A stretch of DNA of 64,000 bases from Costus lasius (GCA_027563935.2 JANVAS020000203.1:2728001-2792000), one strand, 5' to 3'. Counted from the stretch's first letter, positions 36,814 to 50,538 are shown. Program-made: numbers and translations. Notes: a model not told the origin generated them from the letters alone.

Positions 36814-38754
36814 GAACGGAAGTCGGGGAGGAGAAGAGAAGAGAAGCTCCCAAATCCATGGAAGTTCAGAGAAGAAGAGAAGATAAAGAGGCAGATTGTT
36901 TCGGCTAGAGTTGTAGACGCGTGCTTGTTGGTATTTCCGCTGAAGAGCATGCGTAGATTAGAGATTTAATTGGCCCATGAGATTTGCTGGCTTTGCTGGC
37001 GCGTGGAGCTTGATGGAGACGAGTCTGGAAGTTGCTGGCGCATGCTGGATGGTGCTTGGCTGAAGCGGCATGTTGACTGGAGTTGAAGATTGGCATGGAG
37101 AACTTGGCTGATGGCTGCATGCATGATGCATGATGCTGAAAATGGATGGCATGGAGCTTTGCTGAAGATCAGATTGCCTTGTTTGATTGGTTGATTTCCA
37201 TGTTGATTTGCACATGCTGGATTTGACGAGAGTATTATAGCCGAGCTATCCTTTGAAGAGATTGTTGACTTTTGATGATTGTTTACTTGTAATGTTGAGA
37301 TGGATGTTGTCTTGACTTCTCTTATAGTTTACTTGACTTTTCCTTTGTAGCTTAATGTTGCCTGATATTGGATTTGAGCTTTGACCTTCTTTGAGATGTT
37401 AACTTTGATGTTGACTTTGGCTATTCCTACTTAAAGCAAGGGAATTGCAATCCTAAACTAATTGCAGCCTAATATATTGACTAGGAACTTAAAGTGCTTA
37501 AAAGGAAATAAAACCTAAACTAATCCTAATTACAATAAAACAAAGGAAAAGTAAACACATAATTAAGTTCTCAAAAATGGTCTTGCATCAGATTTCCCCT
37601 CTTTGACAATTTCACCTCCTGGTGAAATAATTTTGAACCTGCAAGTCAAAGTAGAGTCAAAATAGTCAAAACATTTTTTTTAACAACTATCTTTTTTTTT
37701 CTTTTCAATATTCCTCAGCTTTTTTTTGTTTTACTCATCTTTTTTTTTCACTAGATATTTTTTTTCTTTTTTTTTTGAAAAATGAAACAAACATGCAAAC
37801 ACAGCTTATCCCACGCGCGATGCTTCGTTTCCGCGCATCACGCCTATGTGAAGCGAACACGTTCATCAGAGGCGGTGGCTGGCAGTTAACCGGCGGTGCT
37901 CGTTGGCAACGGACCTTGGAGCAGATGGCGAGCCCCCCTTTCTATACAGGCAGAGGATGGAATCGATGAAGGGAGGCGTGCGAGGCGGCGTAAGAATTCG
38001 GCGGTGATGAAAACAGCGAGATGGGATGGTTGAAGCGGAAACAAGGGTGCGCACACGAACGCTCGATTCTGGCCATCCAGTGGTCGGATGACAAGATCCT
38101 TCTGGCCACCAGATCGACTGTTGGAGGAGATAGCCTGGACGGATTTGGAGGTCGATCGGTCGGCTGGATCAAGATCTTTGTTTCATTGACTGGTGCTGCT
38201 TAGAAGATGTCGTAGATGCTAGAGAGGAAGAACCTAGTTCCCCATCATCGCTGGCCGTGGGTTCTAAGAAGAACCAGGCGACCAACTCCGGTGATGACTA
38301 GCTAGAGGAGCAAGCATGGCAGTGGTGGATTTTCATGGCGGCGGTGGATTTGCATAGCGAGCAGGATCAATGTCGATACAGGAGGTGGGGACGTGCGTGG
38401 AATCTCTGACCCTTCATCGCTGATCGAAGAAGATGATGCGTTAGTAAGCTTCCCTTCATCGCTGACCGTGGGTTCTGAAGAAAACCAGGCGGTCAACTCT
38501 AGTGAACATCGCAGAAGATGGACGGATGAAAGCTGCCAGCGAGGTGGAGTGCTTCTGGTGGCTTGATGTTGATGCAGGGAAGAGAAAGGTGCCAGATGCA
38601 GATGGTTGCGAGCCCTTCATCGCTGGCCGTGGGTTCTGAAAAGAACCAGGTGACCAGCTCCGGTTAACGTCACGGGAGAGGGGTGGACATGAAAGCCAGA
38701 GATGAACATCGGCGAGCTGGTTGGAAGGAGTTGGTGGAAGGAGCTTGTGAAGAT
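36814..38754. other. Unassigned 1.9-kb segment
   Basis: No gene or known element recognised. Three copies of a ~55-bp motif containing CGCTG(G/A)CCGTGGGTTCT and AACCAGG lie near 38248, 38456 and 38616. T-rich tracts run 37670-37775. On the minus strand, 37604-37592 reads AAAGAGGGGAAAT followed by TGATGC, which could be a polypurine tract and LTR start of a reverse element. Short ORFs at 37866-38203 overlap on both strands and lack domains. Confidence 0.4.
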
Positions 38755-40429
38755 TGTTGGGGTATGCCCTTAAGCCTAATGTTTGAGGCCTTGGGAATGT
38801 ATCAGTATCATGTAATAAACTGTTATGTTTATATAGGCATGGTTGTTATTCAGTTAGCTACATTGTCTGCTGCAATATATGTTCTTCTGAATAATGTCTC
38901 AAAGCTGTTCAGCTGGGCTGACATGCTGTTGTGTCCTTAGTCGATATATCTTGGTGAACATGAGACAGCCTTGATATGGTTAAGACTAATATGTGTTCTA
39001 ATCTTATAGGATGCTTCGAGCATGGAATAAGATGTAGACTCATGGGTACATTGGATGTACTGGACAGACCCTACTAGGTTGTTCAATTGTTTGTCGCAAT
39101 GTGAATAATCTTTGAATATGACAAGTGGCACATTTCCTCTGACTTGCGATCACTTGTGTTTTCTAAATGATGATTGTCATTGTTTTGAGGTAGTTCAATA
39201 TCATTTGAAACACAATGGTTATAGGCTATCTTGGATGGTGAGCTTGAGTCATGTTAGGGCACTAGTGATAGACATAGGATTGCCGTCTCCTTGTTTAAGG
39301 AGTGTGATGTTCTAAAGGGCCCCCTGGATGAGATGATTGAGAAAAGAGTATGGCCATACCCAGGTGACAGTGTTCATCTGATCTAATCATGCTCATCATA
39401 TTGGAGCTACAAGCTTGACACGCTTGTCCAATAAGAATATCAAGTGGCAAAGGAATTATGCATGCCTTGTGAATTGATTCACACTTGTGCTGTGTTTTGG
39501 GTGTAGTCTTGGAAGACTTTTTCCTTTATATCGGGAGACAGTGATGTGTTGCTAGATACCCCTCACTGATCGTGATAACGTGAGTTATCGTTACCGACAT
39601 TTAAAGGAAACCCTTAGGGTCGCACAATTTGATGATATGGCTTACTTAAGTCAGATCGTGTGGACTGAATTGTTTGGGTTCAGTTTAAAGGGATTTAATC
39701 TCTGATTGTGAGTGAGATCTGGTCTGATCATGTTTGATTGATTAGGGCTTGAGATCGGTAAGCTTCGATTGAGAGATTGGATGCTAGATCGATCAGATCA
39801 GAAGCATCAAGAGATTAACGGTCAGATCTGGAGCCTTAGGGTTTATTTGAGATCTGGACTAGATCATTGGCTTGATTGGTTCTTAAACCGAACCAATGTG
39901 AACCGGCTCATGAAATGAGCGCATGGTTCATGGGGAGAGGAGTTGGCGACATGTTCACTTGGCGTGAACGTTGGAGTGAAGTGTGGTGGCTATTTTTAGT
40001 AACCACGATCTCCACTTGGAGATGTTGTTCACGACCGAATAGAGTGCTCTCTATTCTCGCCTCTCGCCCATATTCTCTCTCAACGTTTTCGTGTGTGGCG
40101 ACGTCTTGAAGGTAGAGGAGGATTCGGCCAAGAGAAGGACATCTCTTCCATCCCTTTCACTCGATCAAGGACTCCAAGGAACCTTGCTAGCACAAGGAGC
40201 ACCAAGGGATAAGCGCATCTTCATCTTGTGTGCGAGACTTTGGAGAAGAGGCGATTGCATCTTTACTTCCAAGGCGCCATCTTGAAATGGCATCGGTATG
40301 AATTTATTTTCATGCATATAAAGTTGATTATTTTACATGTATGAGATCCTATGAAACCCTAGTATCCGCTGCATATCTTACTTGCGCCACCATAGGGTTT
40401 TCGCCCCCCTTTGGTTAGGGGAACCTTCA
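38755..40429 (+). repeat. 5' LTR of A
   Basis: 1,675 bp, opens TGTTGGGGTATGCCCTTAAG, closes AACCTTCA. Same family as the E, B and D LTRs, with clear divergence from B. Confidence 0.9.
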
Positions 40430-42247
40430 ATTGGTATCAGAGGCCTGGTCTATGCATGTTTTATGATTGCTTTAGCCATTTTTGTGATCCTTGTTTGCTT
40501 AGATCTATACATGCGAAATTCATCTTTAGTTGAAGCATTATATGCGAAAATTAAATATGTATAGTTGGCGCATGTTTTTGTGGCGCTTAGTTTGTTTTTG
40601 TTAAAAACATTTCACTTGCGCGATCTCACTTAGATCTAAGCGCCTGCTGTAAACCCTTAAACGGGTTAGTAGGGTTGAAATCACCCCCTAGGTCAGATCC
40701 AATCAGTCTGATCAGACTATCTGACAGCCTTGATGGGTCGACTGGATAGCACCTTGGCGCAAGCTTGAGGTGGCTATAGGTCGACTGCAGACAGGCGTGT
40801 AGCGATGTCTGATTGAGACGACCCATGAACGCACCTGAGTTAGGCCCGGGGTCACACCCGCTTGCCAGACCTCAGCGTGGTCGTTCAGCCCTTGGCGCAT
40901 GCATGGTTGGCCTTTTTGGTCGACTCAAGTCAGTTAGGACTTGGTGCATGCAAGGGCAGTGGATCTGACTAGGTTGGATGAGTGGATCCCTATTAATGGA
41001 CCGTTGTAAGGTTGTAGGGCATATAAGAAAATTAAAATTGAAGCCTATGGGGTTTTTCGAAAATTTTAATTTTTATGGATCACATGATTTTTGAATGATG
41101 CCATATGTTTGTCTATTTACTCTTATGTGGGCTGCCCATATTAATTGTGTGCTGTGCTGGGGCCTGCGAGCCTGGAATTATGGTTGTAAATTAATTATTG
41201 TGATCTGCGTATCACATTGTTTTAATTTATAAAATGTTATTGACCTGCGTGTCAATCTTGTCTAGATAGTTAAATTTGTAATTTAATTAGACAAGAGCAC
41301 AAAGCACACTTGGCAGAGGCGCTTGCAGCAGTGGCTGGACTAGGTGGGAGGTCTAGGGTTCGACCCTATGACCTGGCGCAAATTCCTGGTGGGCGCACCA
41401 GAGCTGCAGATGGCGCTTGGGCCCAGGTTTGGGCCAGATGAGCAGCAAAAGGCCCTATGAAGAAAAGCAAGTCAAGACTTAAGTTAAATTAAGGTCTTAC
41501 TAGGGCTATGGGCTTTTACCACATAAGATTCATGCTTTCTTTTATTATTGTTTAAATATTAGAACTGCATGATTAGTTTATCTTCTGCTATCACCATAGG
41601 AATTGCATGATAGTGAAGAAGATAAAGACCGTTAAAATCCAACGCTAAAATATCAAGCTCGTAAGCCTTCTGACGCGAAACCTCACTGTTCTGATTATCG
41701 TTGGAGCCGTGTTGTACCCACTCAGTGGGCACGTCCATCTATCTTCAGACGGTGTGGGATTACACCTGTGTGTTACAGAGTAGGGATTTATCCCTTCTCG
41801 TTGCTCAGCATAGCACATGGTGGTCCAGGGAGTAGGTCGGGTCAGCTTGACCATGTAGGCTACATATGTGGCGCATATGGTAGCACATGGAGGCAGCCAT
41901 CTGTGGGATCAGAGACTGTGTTGTACCAACTCAGTTGGCACAGTCTGCTGGATTGCCCAGATGAAGGGGAATCGCACGGGTTGGCGATCGGCAGGGACTG
42001 CCTACCGGAGATTAGTGCTTGTACTCTCTGTGCATCTTATCTCGCCTGAGCGGGACGCGGAGACCAAGTATGAAATCCGGATCCCATCTCACTAAAAGAG
42101 TGTCTACTCTTTCGGACTGTTTAATGGATTTTTCAGTCAGATAAAATAGTGAGAAAAAGAATCTTTCTTAAGTCCTGATTGATTCTTAACATTGATACTG
42201 ACCTTGCTGTTCTTGCATTGTTGTAGATACCTGCAGCAACGAACACC
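40430..42247 (+). other. PBS and leader of A with three hairpins
   Basis: PBS TGGTATCAGAGGC at 40432-40444, then a 1.8-kb non-coding leader. Hairpins CCCAC/GTGGG at 41717-41729, CCAAC/GTTGG at 41936-41948, CTCGC/GCGGG at 42041-42054. ORFs at 41768-42095 only reflect this structured block. Confidence 0.8.
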
Positions 42248-44046
42248 ATGAACTTCAATGTGCGATCCCTACTGGAAAGGGAGAAGTTTGCTGGGCCGAA
42301 CTTCTCCGACTGGTTCGGACACCTTAAGATCGTTCTTAAGGCAGAGAGGAAACTGTATGTCCTCGAGACGGCAATACCGCCTCAACCCGCTCCGAACGCC
42401 GCAAGGGCGGTTCGGGAAGCCTATGAAAAGCACGTCAATGATAGCATTGATGTCGCTTGCCTGATGCTAGCGTCTATGACGCCACCGCTGCAGCGTCAGC
42501 ATGAGGATATGTCGGCTATAGAGATGATAGCGAACCTCAAGATGCTGTATGCTGCACAGGCGAGGACAGAGCGCTATAATCTGACAAAGCTTTTCTTTCA
42601 GAGCAAACTGGCTGAAGGGAGCCCAGTGGGAGCTCACGTGCTCAAGATGATTGGGCACAAGGAGGCTCTAGAGAAACTGGGGCATACCATCAACCAGGAG
42701 CTTGCTGTGGATATTATTCTACAGTCTCTCCCGCCTTCATTCGACGCGTTCATTATTAACTTTAATATGAACAAAATCGATTGTACTCCGGCAGAGCTGC
42801 TGAATATGCTCCTCACTACTGAGGAGACTCTGAAGGGAAAGCCTTCGACCTCTGTCTTAATGGTTCCTTCTAGGAACAACAAGAAGAAGGGGAAGAAGGG
42901 CAAGACCCCTGTCAAGAGCTACAGCAAGACTCTGAAGCAGAAGGTTAAGCGGTCCAAGGAATACAGGTGTTTCCACTGTGGCCAGCTGGGTCACTGGAAA
43001 AAGGACTGTAAAGCGCTCCAAGGAGATAAGAGGGGAAGCATCGCTTCTGGCTCAGGTATATTCGTGACTGAGGTCATGTTTTCTTCTTCTATATCATGGG
43101 TGTTGGACACTGCATGTGGAGTTCACATTTGTTCAAATGTACAGGAACTCAAGAGAAGAAGGCAGGTGGGACAGCATGAAGTGGACCTACGCGTTGGAAA
43201 CGGGGCACGGGTTGCTGCTGTTGCTGTAGGAGACTATTTCATTTCTTTACCATCTGGACTTGTATTGGAACTAAACAGTTGTTATTTTGTTCCCAGTATT
43301 ACTAAAAATATTATCTCCATTCCTGCTCTTGTCAGGAAGGGTTTTTCCTTTGAATGCAATATTTCAAAGTGTGTTTTATCTTATGATAATATTGTTTATG
43401 CAACTGGTTCAATTAGCAATGGGTTATACATGTTGGACATGGAATGTTCTATACAGAAAATTGATATTAAGAAAGCCAAGAATACTGATGACAGCACCTT
43501 GCTATGGCATAGTCGTTTAGGCCATATTAACGAGAAACGCATTAAGCGGTTGCATGATCATGGACTGCTGGGATCATTCTCCTACAAGGAGATTGATACA
43601 TGCAAAGCTTGGTTAATGGGTAAAATGACGAAGTCACCTTTTCCTAACAAAGGACAAAGGGCTTCAGGTTTACTTGACCTTATACACACTGATGTGTGTG
43701 GGCCATTTAGTAAACATGCCAGAGGTGCCTATCAGTACTTCATTACCTTTACTGATGATTTCAGTAGATATGGGTATGTCTTTTTAATGAGACATAAAAG
43801 TGAATCTTTTGACAAGTTCAAAGAGTTCAAGAATGAAGTACAAAATCAGCTAGGCCGAAATATCAAGGCACTTCGTTCTGATCGAGGTGGTGAATACCTA
43901 AGTCATGCGTTTACTGACTATCTGAAGGAGTGTGGGATTATCTCACAGCTCACTCCGCCAGGAACACCGCAATGGAATGGTGTGTCCGAAAGGAGAAATA
44001 GAACGTTACTTGATATGGTTCGTTCTATGATGAGTCAGGCTGCTCT
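42248..44046 (+). pseudogene. gag-pol: Copia gag-protease-integrase of A, truncated by B
   Basis: Open from MNFNVRSLLEREK for about 600 codons up to the B LTR; the last few residues of the open frame are LTR-encoded. Gag spans residues about 1-200, the zinc knuckle is CFHCGQLGHWKKDC, and the protease is LDTACG. The integrase zinc finger has HSRLGH but CKAW in place of CKAC, so the last zinc-binding Cys is lost. The first Asp (HTDVCGP), second Asp (RSDRGGEY, CGA Arg intact at 43883-43885) and SERRNR Glu are kept. RT and RNase H are missing because B splits the gene. No internal stop is present, so a truncated gag-integrase could be read. Confidence 0.9.
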
Positions 44047-45751
44047 TGTTGGGGTATGCCCTTAAGGCTAATGTTTGAGGCCTTTGGGATTGTAATAAGT
44101 ATCATGTAATAAACTCTTGTGTTTATAAAGGCATGGTTATTATTCAGGTTGTTACCTTGTCTGCTGTAATAAGTGTACTTCTGAATAATGTCTCAAAGCT
44201 GTTTAGCTAGGCTGACAGGCTATATGTCCTTAGTCGAGATATCTTGGTGAACCTGAGACAGCCTTGATATGATTGAGACTAATATGTGTGCTAATCTTAT
44301 AGGATGCTTCGAGCATGGAATAAGATGTAGACTCATGGGTACATTGGATGTCCTGGACAGACCCTACTGGGATATTCCATTGCTTGTCACAATGTGAATG
44401 ATCCTTGTAAGCAGCAAGTGGCACATGTCCTTTGACTTGAGATCACTTGTGTTTCTAAATGATGATTGTCATTGTTTTGAGGTAGTTCAATATCATTTGA
44501 AACATAATGATTATAGACTATCTTGGATGGTGAGCTTGAGTCAGGTTAGGGCACTTGTGATAGATAAAGGATTGCCGTCTCCTTGTTTAAGGAGTGTGAT
44601 GTTCTAAAGGGCCCCCCCTGTATGAGAAGATTGAGATAGTGTATGGCCATACCCAGATGACTGTGTTCATCTGATCTAATCATGCTCATCGTATTGGAGT
44701 TACAGGCTTGACATGCTTGTCCAATAAGAACATCCAGTGGCAAAGGAAACATGCATGCCTCGTGAGTTTGATTCACAATTGTGCCATGGTTTGGGTGTAG
44801 TCTTGGAAGACTCTTTCCTTTATATCGGGAGACAGTGATGTGTTGCTAGATACCCCTCACTGATCGTGATAACGAAAGTTATCGTTACCGACATTTAAAG
44901 GAAACCCTTAGGGTCGCACAATTTGGTGATATGGCTTGCTTAAGTCAGATCGTGTGGACTGAATTGTTTCGGTTCAGTTTAAAGGGATTTAATCTCTGAT
45001 TGTAAGTGAGATCTGGTCTGATCATGTTTGATTGATTAGGGCTTTAGATCGGTAAGCTTCGATCGAGAGAGATGATGCTAGATCGATGCGATCAGAAGCG
45101 TCAGATGATGAATGGTCAGATCTTGGACTTTGGGGTCTAATTTGATCTAGACTTAATGCTTGGGCTGATTTGGTTTCGCTATTGAACCAAGAGTATTGAA
45201 CCGGCTCATGGGTTGAGCGCATGGTTCAAGAGGGAGAAGGAGTTGCGTTTGGTTCATGGAGACATGAACGCATGAACGCATACTCTTAATGGTTGCCATT
45301 TTTGGAAAGTTCCAAAATGAAAACGCATATGCGTTCATGGCTTGAAGTCTCCCTAATGTTTTTCGGTTACACCTCTCTCTTGTTTTTCGGTGAAACGATT
45401 TTGCTCTCGAGCAAGTGAGGGTGTTGACGAGAAGAGGAGGAACCGGCCAAGCAAAAGGAAGTCTTCATCTCTTCCCTACACTCGATCATTGACATCTTGG
45501 CACTTTTGCTAGCACAAGAGGTGCGCAAGTTGGGAGTCTTCATCGCCTTTGTGTGTGAACTTTTGGAGGAGATCAAAGTTGCTCTCTTCTTCCAAGCCGA
45601 CCTCCAATCTATGGCTATGGTATAGATCTAAACTCATAGCTTCAAGTTGATCATATGGTTGTCATATACGATCTTTTAGAAACCCTCTTTCCGTCATGCA
45701 TGCTAGATGCGCATGTTTAGGGTTTCACCCCCTTTCTAAGGGTTTCTTTCA
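44047..45751 (+). repeat. 5' LTR of B
   Basis: 1,705 bp, TGTTGGGGTATGCCC to GGTTTCTTTCA. It is closer to the D LTR than to A. It starts in the A integrase sequence after AGTCAGGCTGCTCT. Confidence 0.9.
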
Positions 45752-46987
45752 ATTGGTATCAGAGGTAGGCTTTCGATATGATCTATATGATTGCTTTGAA
45801 GTGTTTGTGATCCATACATGTTGCGCTTACTTGATGCTTTGTTTTCATGATGCATGGTTTACATTGGCTATGTTTGCGCTTGTATCATGGTTACATGAAG
45901 TTTGCGCTCCCCCTTGAAGGGGACCCCCTAAAGTTTGCGCTCCCCCTTGAAGGGGACTCCCCTTAGATCTAAGGGTTATCAATATGCTAGATATGAGATA
46001 TATCTTATGTTCTCAAGTGAAGCATGTTGTTTTGTTTGTTTGCGCATGTTCTAGATGTTTTATAAAACTTACATCTTGCGCGCCTACTTAGATATAAGGT
46101 GCCCCTACTATAAATCCTTAGATGGGTTGATGGGGTTGAAAGCATCTTCTAGGTTAGATCCAACTAGTTTGATCAGACCATCTGACAGCCTAGATGGGTT
46201 GACCAGATAGCACCTGTGCGCAAGCACGAGGTGGCTATAGGTCGACTGCATCCAGGGCGTGTAGCGAGGTCTGGTTGAGACAACTACTGAACACACATGA
46301 GTTAAGCCCGGGGTCACACCCGCTTGCCAAAACTCATGAGGGTGGTTCAGCCCTTGGCGCATGCATGGTTGACCATTAGGTCAACACGGGTCAGTTAGGA
46401 CTCGGTGCATGCAAGGGCAGAGGATCTGACTAGATGGATGAGTGGATCCCTATCAATGGACCATTGTAAGGTTGTAGAGCACATAAGGAAATTAAAATTG
46501 ATACCATGGGGTTTTTCAAAATTTAATTTCATGAATGGATCACATGTTGTTTTGATACCATATGCTTGTTTATTTAATCTTATGTGGGTTGCCCTAATGT
46601 GTGCTGTGCTGGGGCCTGCGTGCCTGGTAAATTACAAGTTAATATTATTGTGATCTGCGAATCACATTTTTTTTTTTATTAATTTATTGTATAATTGACC
46701 TGCGAGTCAAAGCTTGTCTAGATAGATCAAAATGTTTTTGATTAGACAAGAGCATAAAGGCACACATCCTAGAGGGGCATTCACCTGGTGGCGCACCTGA
46801 GGTGCTCTTGGCGCTAGGGCCCTGGGTTGGACCAGATGAGATGCAAAACAGCTCAAGTGAAGACTTAAGTAAAATTAAGGTCTTTCTAGGGTTCATGGGC
46901 TTTTACCACATAAGATCATGCTTTCTATTTATTGCTTATATAATTAGAATTACATGTGTTTATCTTCTGCTATAGCCATAGGATATG
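45752..46987 (+). other. PBS and first part of B leader
   Basis: PBS TGGTATCAGAGGT at 45754-45766. A tandem ~33-bp duplication at 45899-45966 carries CCCCTTGAAGGGG in each unit. The rest matches the A leader up to the C insertion point. No gene seen. Confidence 0.8.
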
Positions 46988-46992
46988 CCTGA
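46988..46992. repeat. Target-site duplication of C, left copy
   Basis: CCTGA, repeated at 58522-58526. B leader continues directly after the right copy. Confidence 0.95.
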
Positions 46993-49900
46993 TGTAACGC
47001 CCTTGATTTTCTGAATTATGATTTAAGGTTAGAAATTCAGTTTCTGTATTTTTATCGGTTAAAATTTAGGGATTTTTGCCTAATTGTAGGACTTTTTCCT
47101 ACAGGGCAAAAATAATTATTTTCGTTGGGGCTTCGAACCCTCAACCTTGACTATTTGCTCCTGGAATTCTTCCACCATGGTGGCACATATTTCTGTGTTA
47201 TTGGAGTGGCGCATGGTGGTTAAGCCCAGGTAAGCCCATTAAAGCCGATTTCCACTTAAGTTAATTGGGTTATTGGATCTTGGATCCGTTTGGGGTGGAA
47301 AAAAAAAAAAATAAAAAAAAGGGGGAAAATTCGTGAGAGCTCCTCTCCCTCACGATTTTTGGTTTGTTTCTTGCCCTAGCCGCCTGTGTTGTCGCCCCTC
47401 ACTGTGCTTGGCGCTCCTGCAAAATTTCTGACGCTGGTGGTGGCAGACTGGTGGTGGACGAACTTTCTGGAGACCCCTGATCCCCTGTTTTGGCGTTTTC
47501 TCTGTGGGCGATTTTTCTGGTGAGTAATTCGATCCTAAGGAGTCTAATCCGAATTAAAATTCGTTATTTGCCATGATTATTCGTATGGGGTTGAATTCAA
47601 ATAATTATAGGGTTTTAAAATCCTGTTCTGCTGAAATCTGCATTCGTTAATCTGACCTTTGTGTACTATAACCCCAATATCTCATGGTCTATAGATCCAA
47701 ATCGCACGAAATAAATTTTTTATGAAACTAGATACATTCGGCTTTAATTTGAATCTGATATCGACCATATCCGAGCTGTATTCGTATTTCAATCTGTATT
47801 GCAATCTAGCTGTACAAAATCAGTTTTCTGGAAATCTGGATTTCGACCTTTATGTGTTCGAACCATCATATCTCCCTAGGTATAGCTCGAAATCTTGTCA
47901 AATCAGTTTTATTAGACCGTAGGCTCGAAGAGCTTTATTTTGACTCCCATAACGCCTATTTTCGATTAGTTATTGGATCTGAAATAAATGTCGCAAGTCT
48001 GATATATGAATCTGTTTTCTTGAAATCTGAAATTCTGACCTTCTTATGTTCAAACCCTTATATCTTCCTGTCTAAAATTCGAAATCTTGTGAAACCAGTT
48101 TTATTGGAAACTAGATTCAGAGAGCTTCATTTTGAATACAATATTGACTAGCTTTGGTTCGAAATTGGACTAAAAATATATTTTGCAAACTGACAATATA
48201 AATCTGCTATGTTTTGGTTAGACGAATATTCCTTTGTGAGAAAAATTTACATTGTATGGTTTAACCTCTTAAATTGTGGTCTGTAGTTCTTCTAAAATTT
48301 ATTTGTTTGATGAGAAATTTTAGAGAAAACAAAATTGGGGATTTAACTAAGAACTTAGGAATTTTCGAAAATATAGTTCGAGCCAATTTTGGGGCTTTTG
48401 TCAATTTTCTTCACAAACGTGTAATTAAAATTATCTGTAGTGGGGGACTGAAATTAATTACATGAAATTTGTACGTTCTGTTAAGGTTCTGAAAGTGGCG
48501 CCCCTTACAGTAATTTTATAGCTCACGGTTTTAGGAATTTTGAGGAGATTATTTCATGAATAATTTCTGTTCTGTATTTAAATGTTTGTTATATGAATAA
48601 TTTCTGTTCTGTATTTAATTGTTTGTTATGTGGATATTTCCTGTTCTGTTTATATGTTGTGAAGTTTCTGAAAACCTTGAATGTGTTAAAACATTTGTGA
48701 GAACATAGAATGGTTTGACATGAATTAAGGTTAGTTGTAAGGAATTCACTCATATAATTTCTGTTCTGTGTTTAAGGACTGGATATTGGGGTGTGTCATT
48801 TTCTGGTTTGTTAGACTTTGGGCATAATGTAAGAATTAAGTAGTGGTTGATCCTACTTCTCTGTTTCAGTATAATCTGTTCTGTAAAATTATGCCCTAGT
48901 GTAGCACTCTTCCGTGTCCTTACCCTCCTTCTGTGGCGCTGTAATGGTGCTGATAGTCTACTACGACCCTTGAGACACTATTTCTGTTCTGGGTATTGGA
49001 GGCCAGAGTGCCACGTCCTGACAAGACGGGGGCCACCCACTGATACCTCCTCTACCATTCAGTTCTGGGTTTTGGAGGCCAGAGTGCCACGTCCTAACAA
49101 GACGGGGGCCACCCACTGATACCTCCTCTACCATTCAGTTCTGGGTTTTGGAGGCCAGAGTGCCACGTCCTAACAAGACGGGGGCCACCCACTGATACCT
49201 CCTCTACCATTCAGTTCTGGGTTTTGGAGGCCAGAGTGCCACGTCCTAACAAGACGGGGGCCACCCACTGATACCTCCTCTACCATTCTGTTCTGGGTAT
49301 TGGAGACCAGAGTGCCACGTCCTGACAAGACGGGGGCCACCCACTGATATCTCCTCTACCATTCTGTTTCTGATATGCATGCATTGTCTCGTCCTCGGCA
49401 GAGGTGGGGTCAGACCTTCTGTGGTCATCAGGCCTTCTGTGGCCTTTCTGTTTCCGATGTAGACTATCCGTTTGGACTCTGAAAATTCTGATTTTCTGTA
49501 TGTCAGTTCTGATTTCTGTAGTTCTGTTTCGATCTGTATTTAGATGTATTAGGCGGTGTGGTTAGTTGGTATGGGTTGGTATATTCATATCCTACCTGTT
49601 TGATGCCTATTGTTACAAGTATCTGTATTTGATTGTGTTTGTTTCTGATATGAGCATGCATGTTAAGTTGATTTATCTTATCTGTTAAATAAAAAGAATT
49701 TCAACTTAAGTATGATATTTTTGATGTGTACTATGGATGACTTTTAGTGTCTTTTACTCACTGAGCTTTTTAGCTCACCTCCGTTGTTTAAATGTTTTCA
49801 GGTGAGACATCAAGACAGTAATTGCTACAGCTAATATGACGCTAATGTTTGATGTCATTTCTAAGAATAGTCTTCTAAAGATTTATCAGGCCTGCGTGCC

Positions 49901-50395
49901 TAATTTATTATGACCTATATGACATGTTTTATCTCCTGAGGGCTTATGCCTGTTTTCAGGATATTATATTATAGTTGTTTCGTTTAAATTATTGGATACA
50001 AGTCTTGGATTCTTTTATTGAATTGGTTCTTATTTTGAAATGTCCGATTTGAGATGTGTAACCGAATTTGTGTTGTTTATTTTAGTATCTGAATAATCAG
50101 TTCTGTATATTTCTGAAATTCCACATATGTGTAGTGTGGACGTTTGTTGTTGTTACAAGATATGTGTGTCTGTGCAGCAGTAGTTTAGAATACTTGCTGC
50201 CGGATTTTTTTCTGGATTTCCGGATTTCTATTTCCTAGTAATCGATCCTATTCAGTTCTGTGCGGTTTTCTGTTCCGTAGTAATGTCCTTCGATGCCGCT
50301 TTCTTCTTGTGTTTTAATGGAAGAGTAAAAAAAAATTTTTGAAACCCCGTATTTTACTTGTATGCGTGTGGGGTGTGATTCTGAGGGATGTTACA
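46993..50395 (+). repeat. 5' LTR of C
   Basis: 3,403 bp, TGTAACGCCCTTG to GGATGTTACA. It contains five tandem 76-bp units. Small ORFs recur identically in both LTRs and have no domain. Confidence 0.95.
48982..49364. repeat. Five tandem 76-bp repeats in C 5' LTR
   Basis: The GGCCAGAGTGCCACG core recurs at 49001, 49077, 49153, 49229 and (GACC variant) 49305, exact 76-bp period. The copy in the 3' LTR is at 57108-57490. Confidence 0.9.
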
Positions 50396-50397
50396 GA

Positions 50398-50409
50398 TGG
50401 TATCAGAGG
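50398..50409 (+). other. Primer-binding site of C
   Basis: TGGTATCAGAGG, two bases after the LTR, fits initiator tRNA-Met. A short 130-bp leader follows. Confidence 0.85.
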
Positions 50410-50538
50410 AATTTTACTAGCAATTAGAAACTCCGGGGAAGGAAAACTCTGTTTGTGTATTGCTAGAAACCAAGTTAGGATCTGATTTGTGATTGAATAT
50501 TGGTTGTTATTCTACTGTGTTATGTGATGCAGGTAAAA

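Larger units (their letters stand above)
38755..44046 (+). mobile_element. Copy A: Copia element, family 1, cut by B
   Basis: 5' LTR, PBS, leader and gag-integrase, ending at 44046, where the LTR of B begins. The remainder would lie beyond B, outside the window. Bases 38750-38754 (AAGAT) are its left target-site candidate. Confidence 0.9.

Noticed and set aside
37866..38203. Possible host exons in the unassigned segment
   Set aside because: Short, overlapping on both strands, no recognisable domain or splice pattern.
48982..49364. Regular direct repeats that look like a repeat array (CRISPR-like)
   Set aside because: Units are contiguous without unique spacers and lie inside a plant retrotransposon LTR, repeated in the other LTR.
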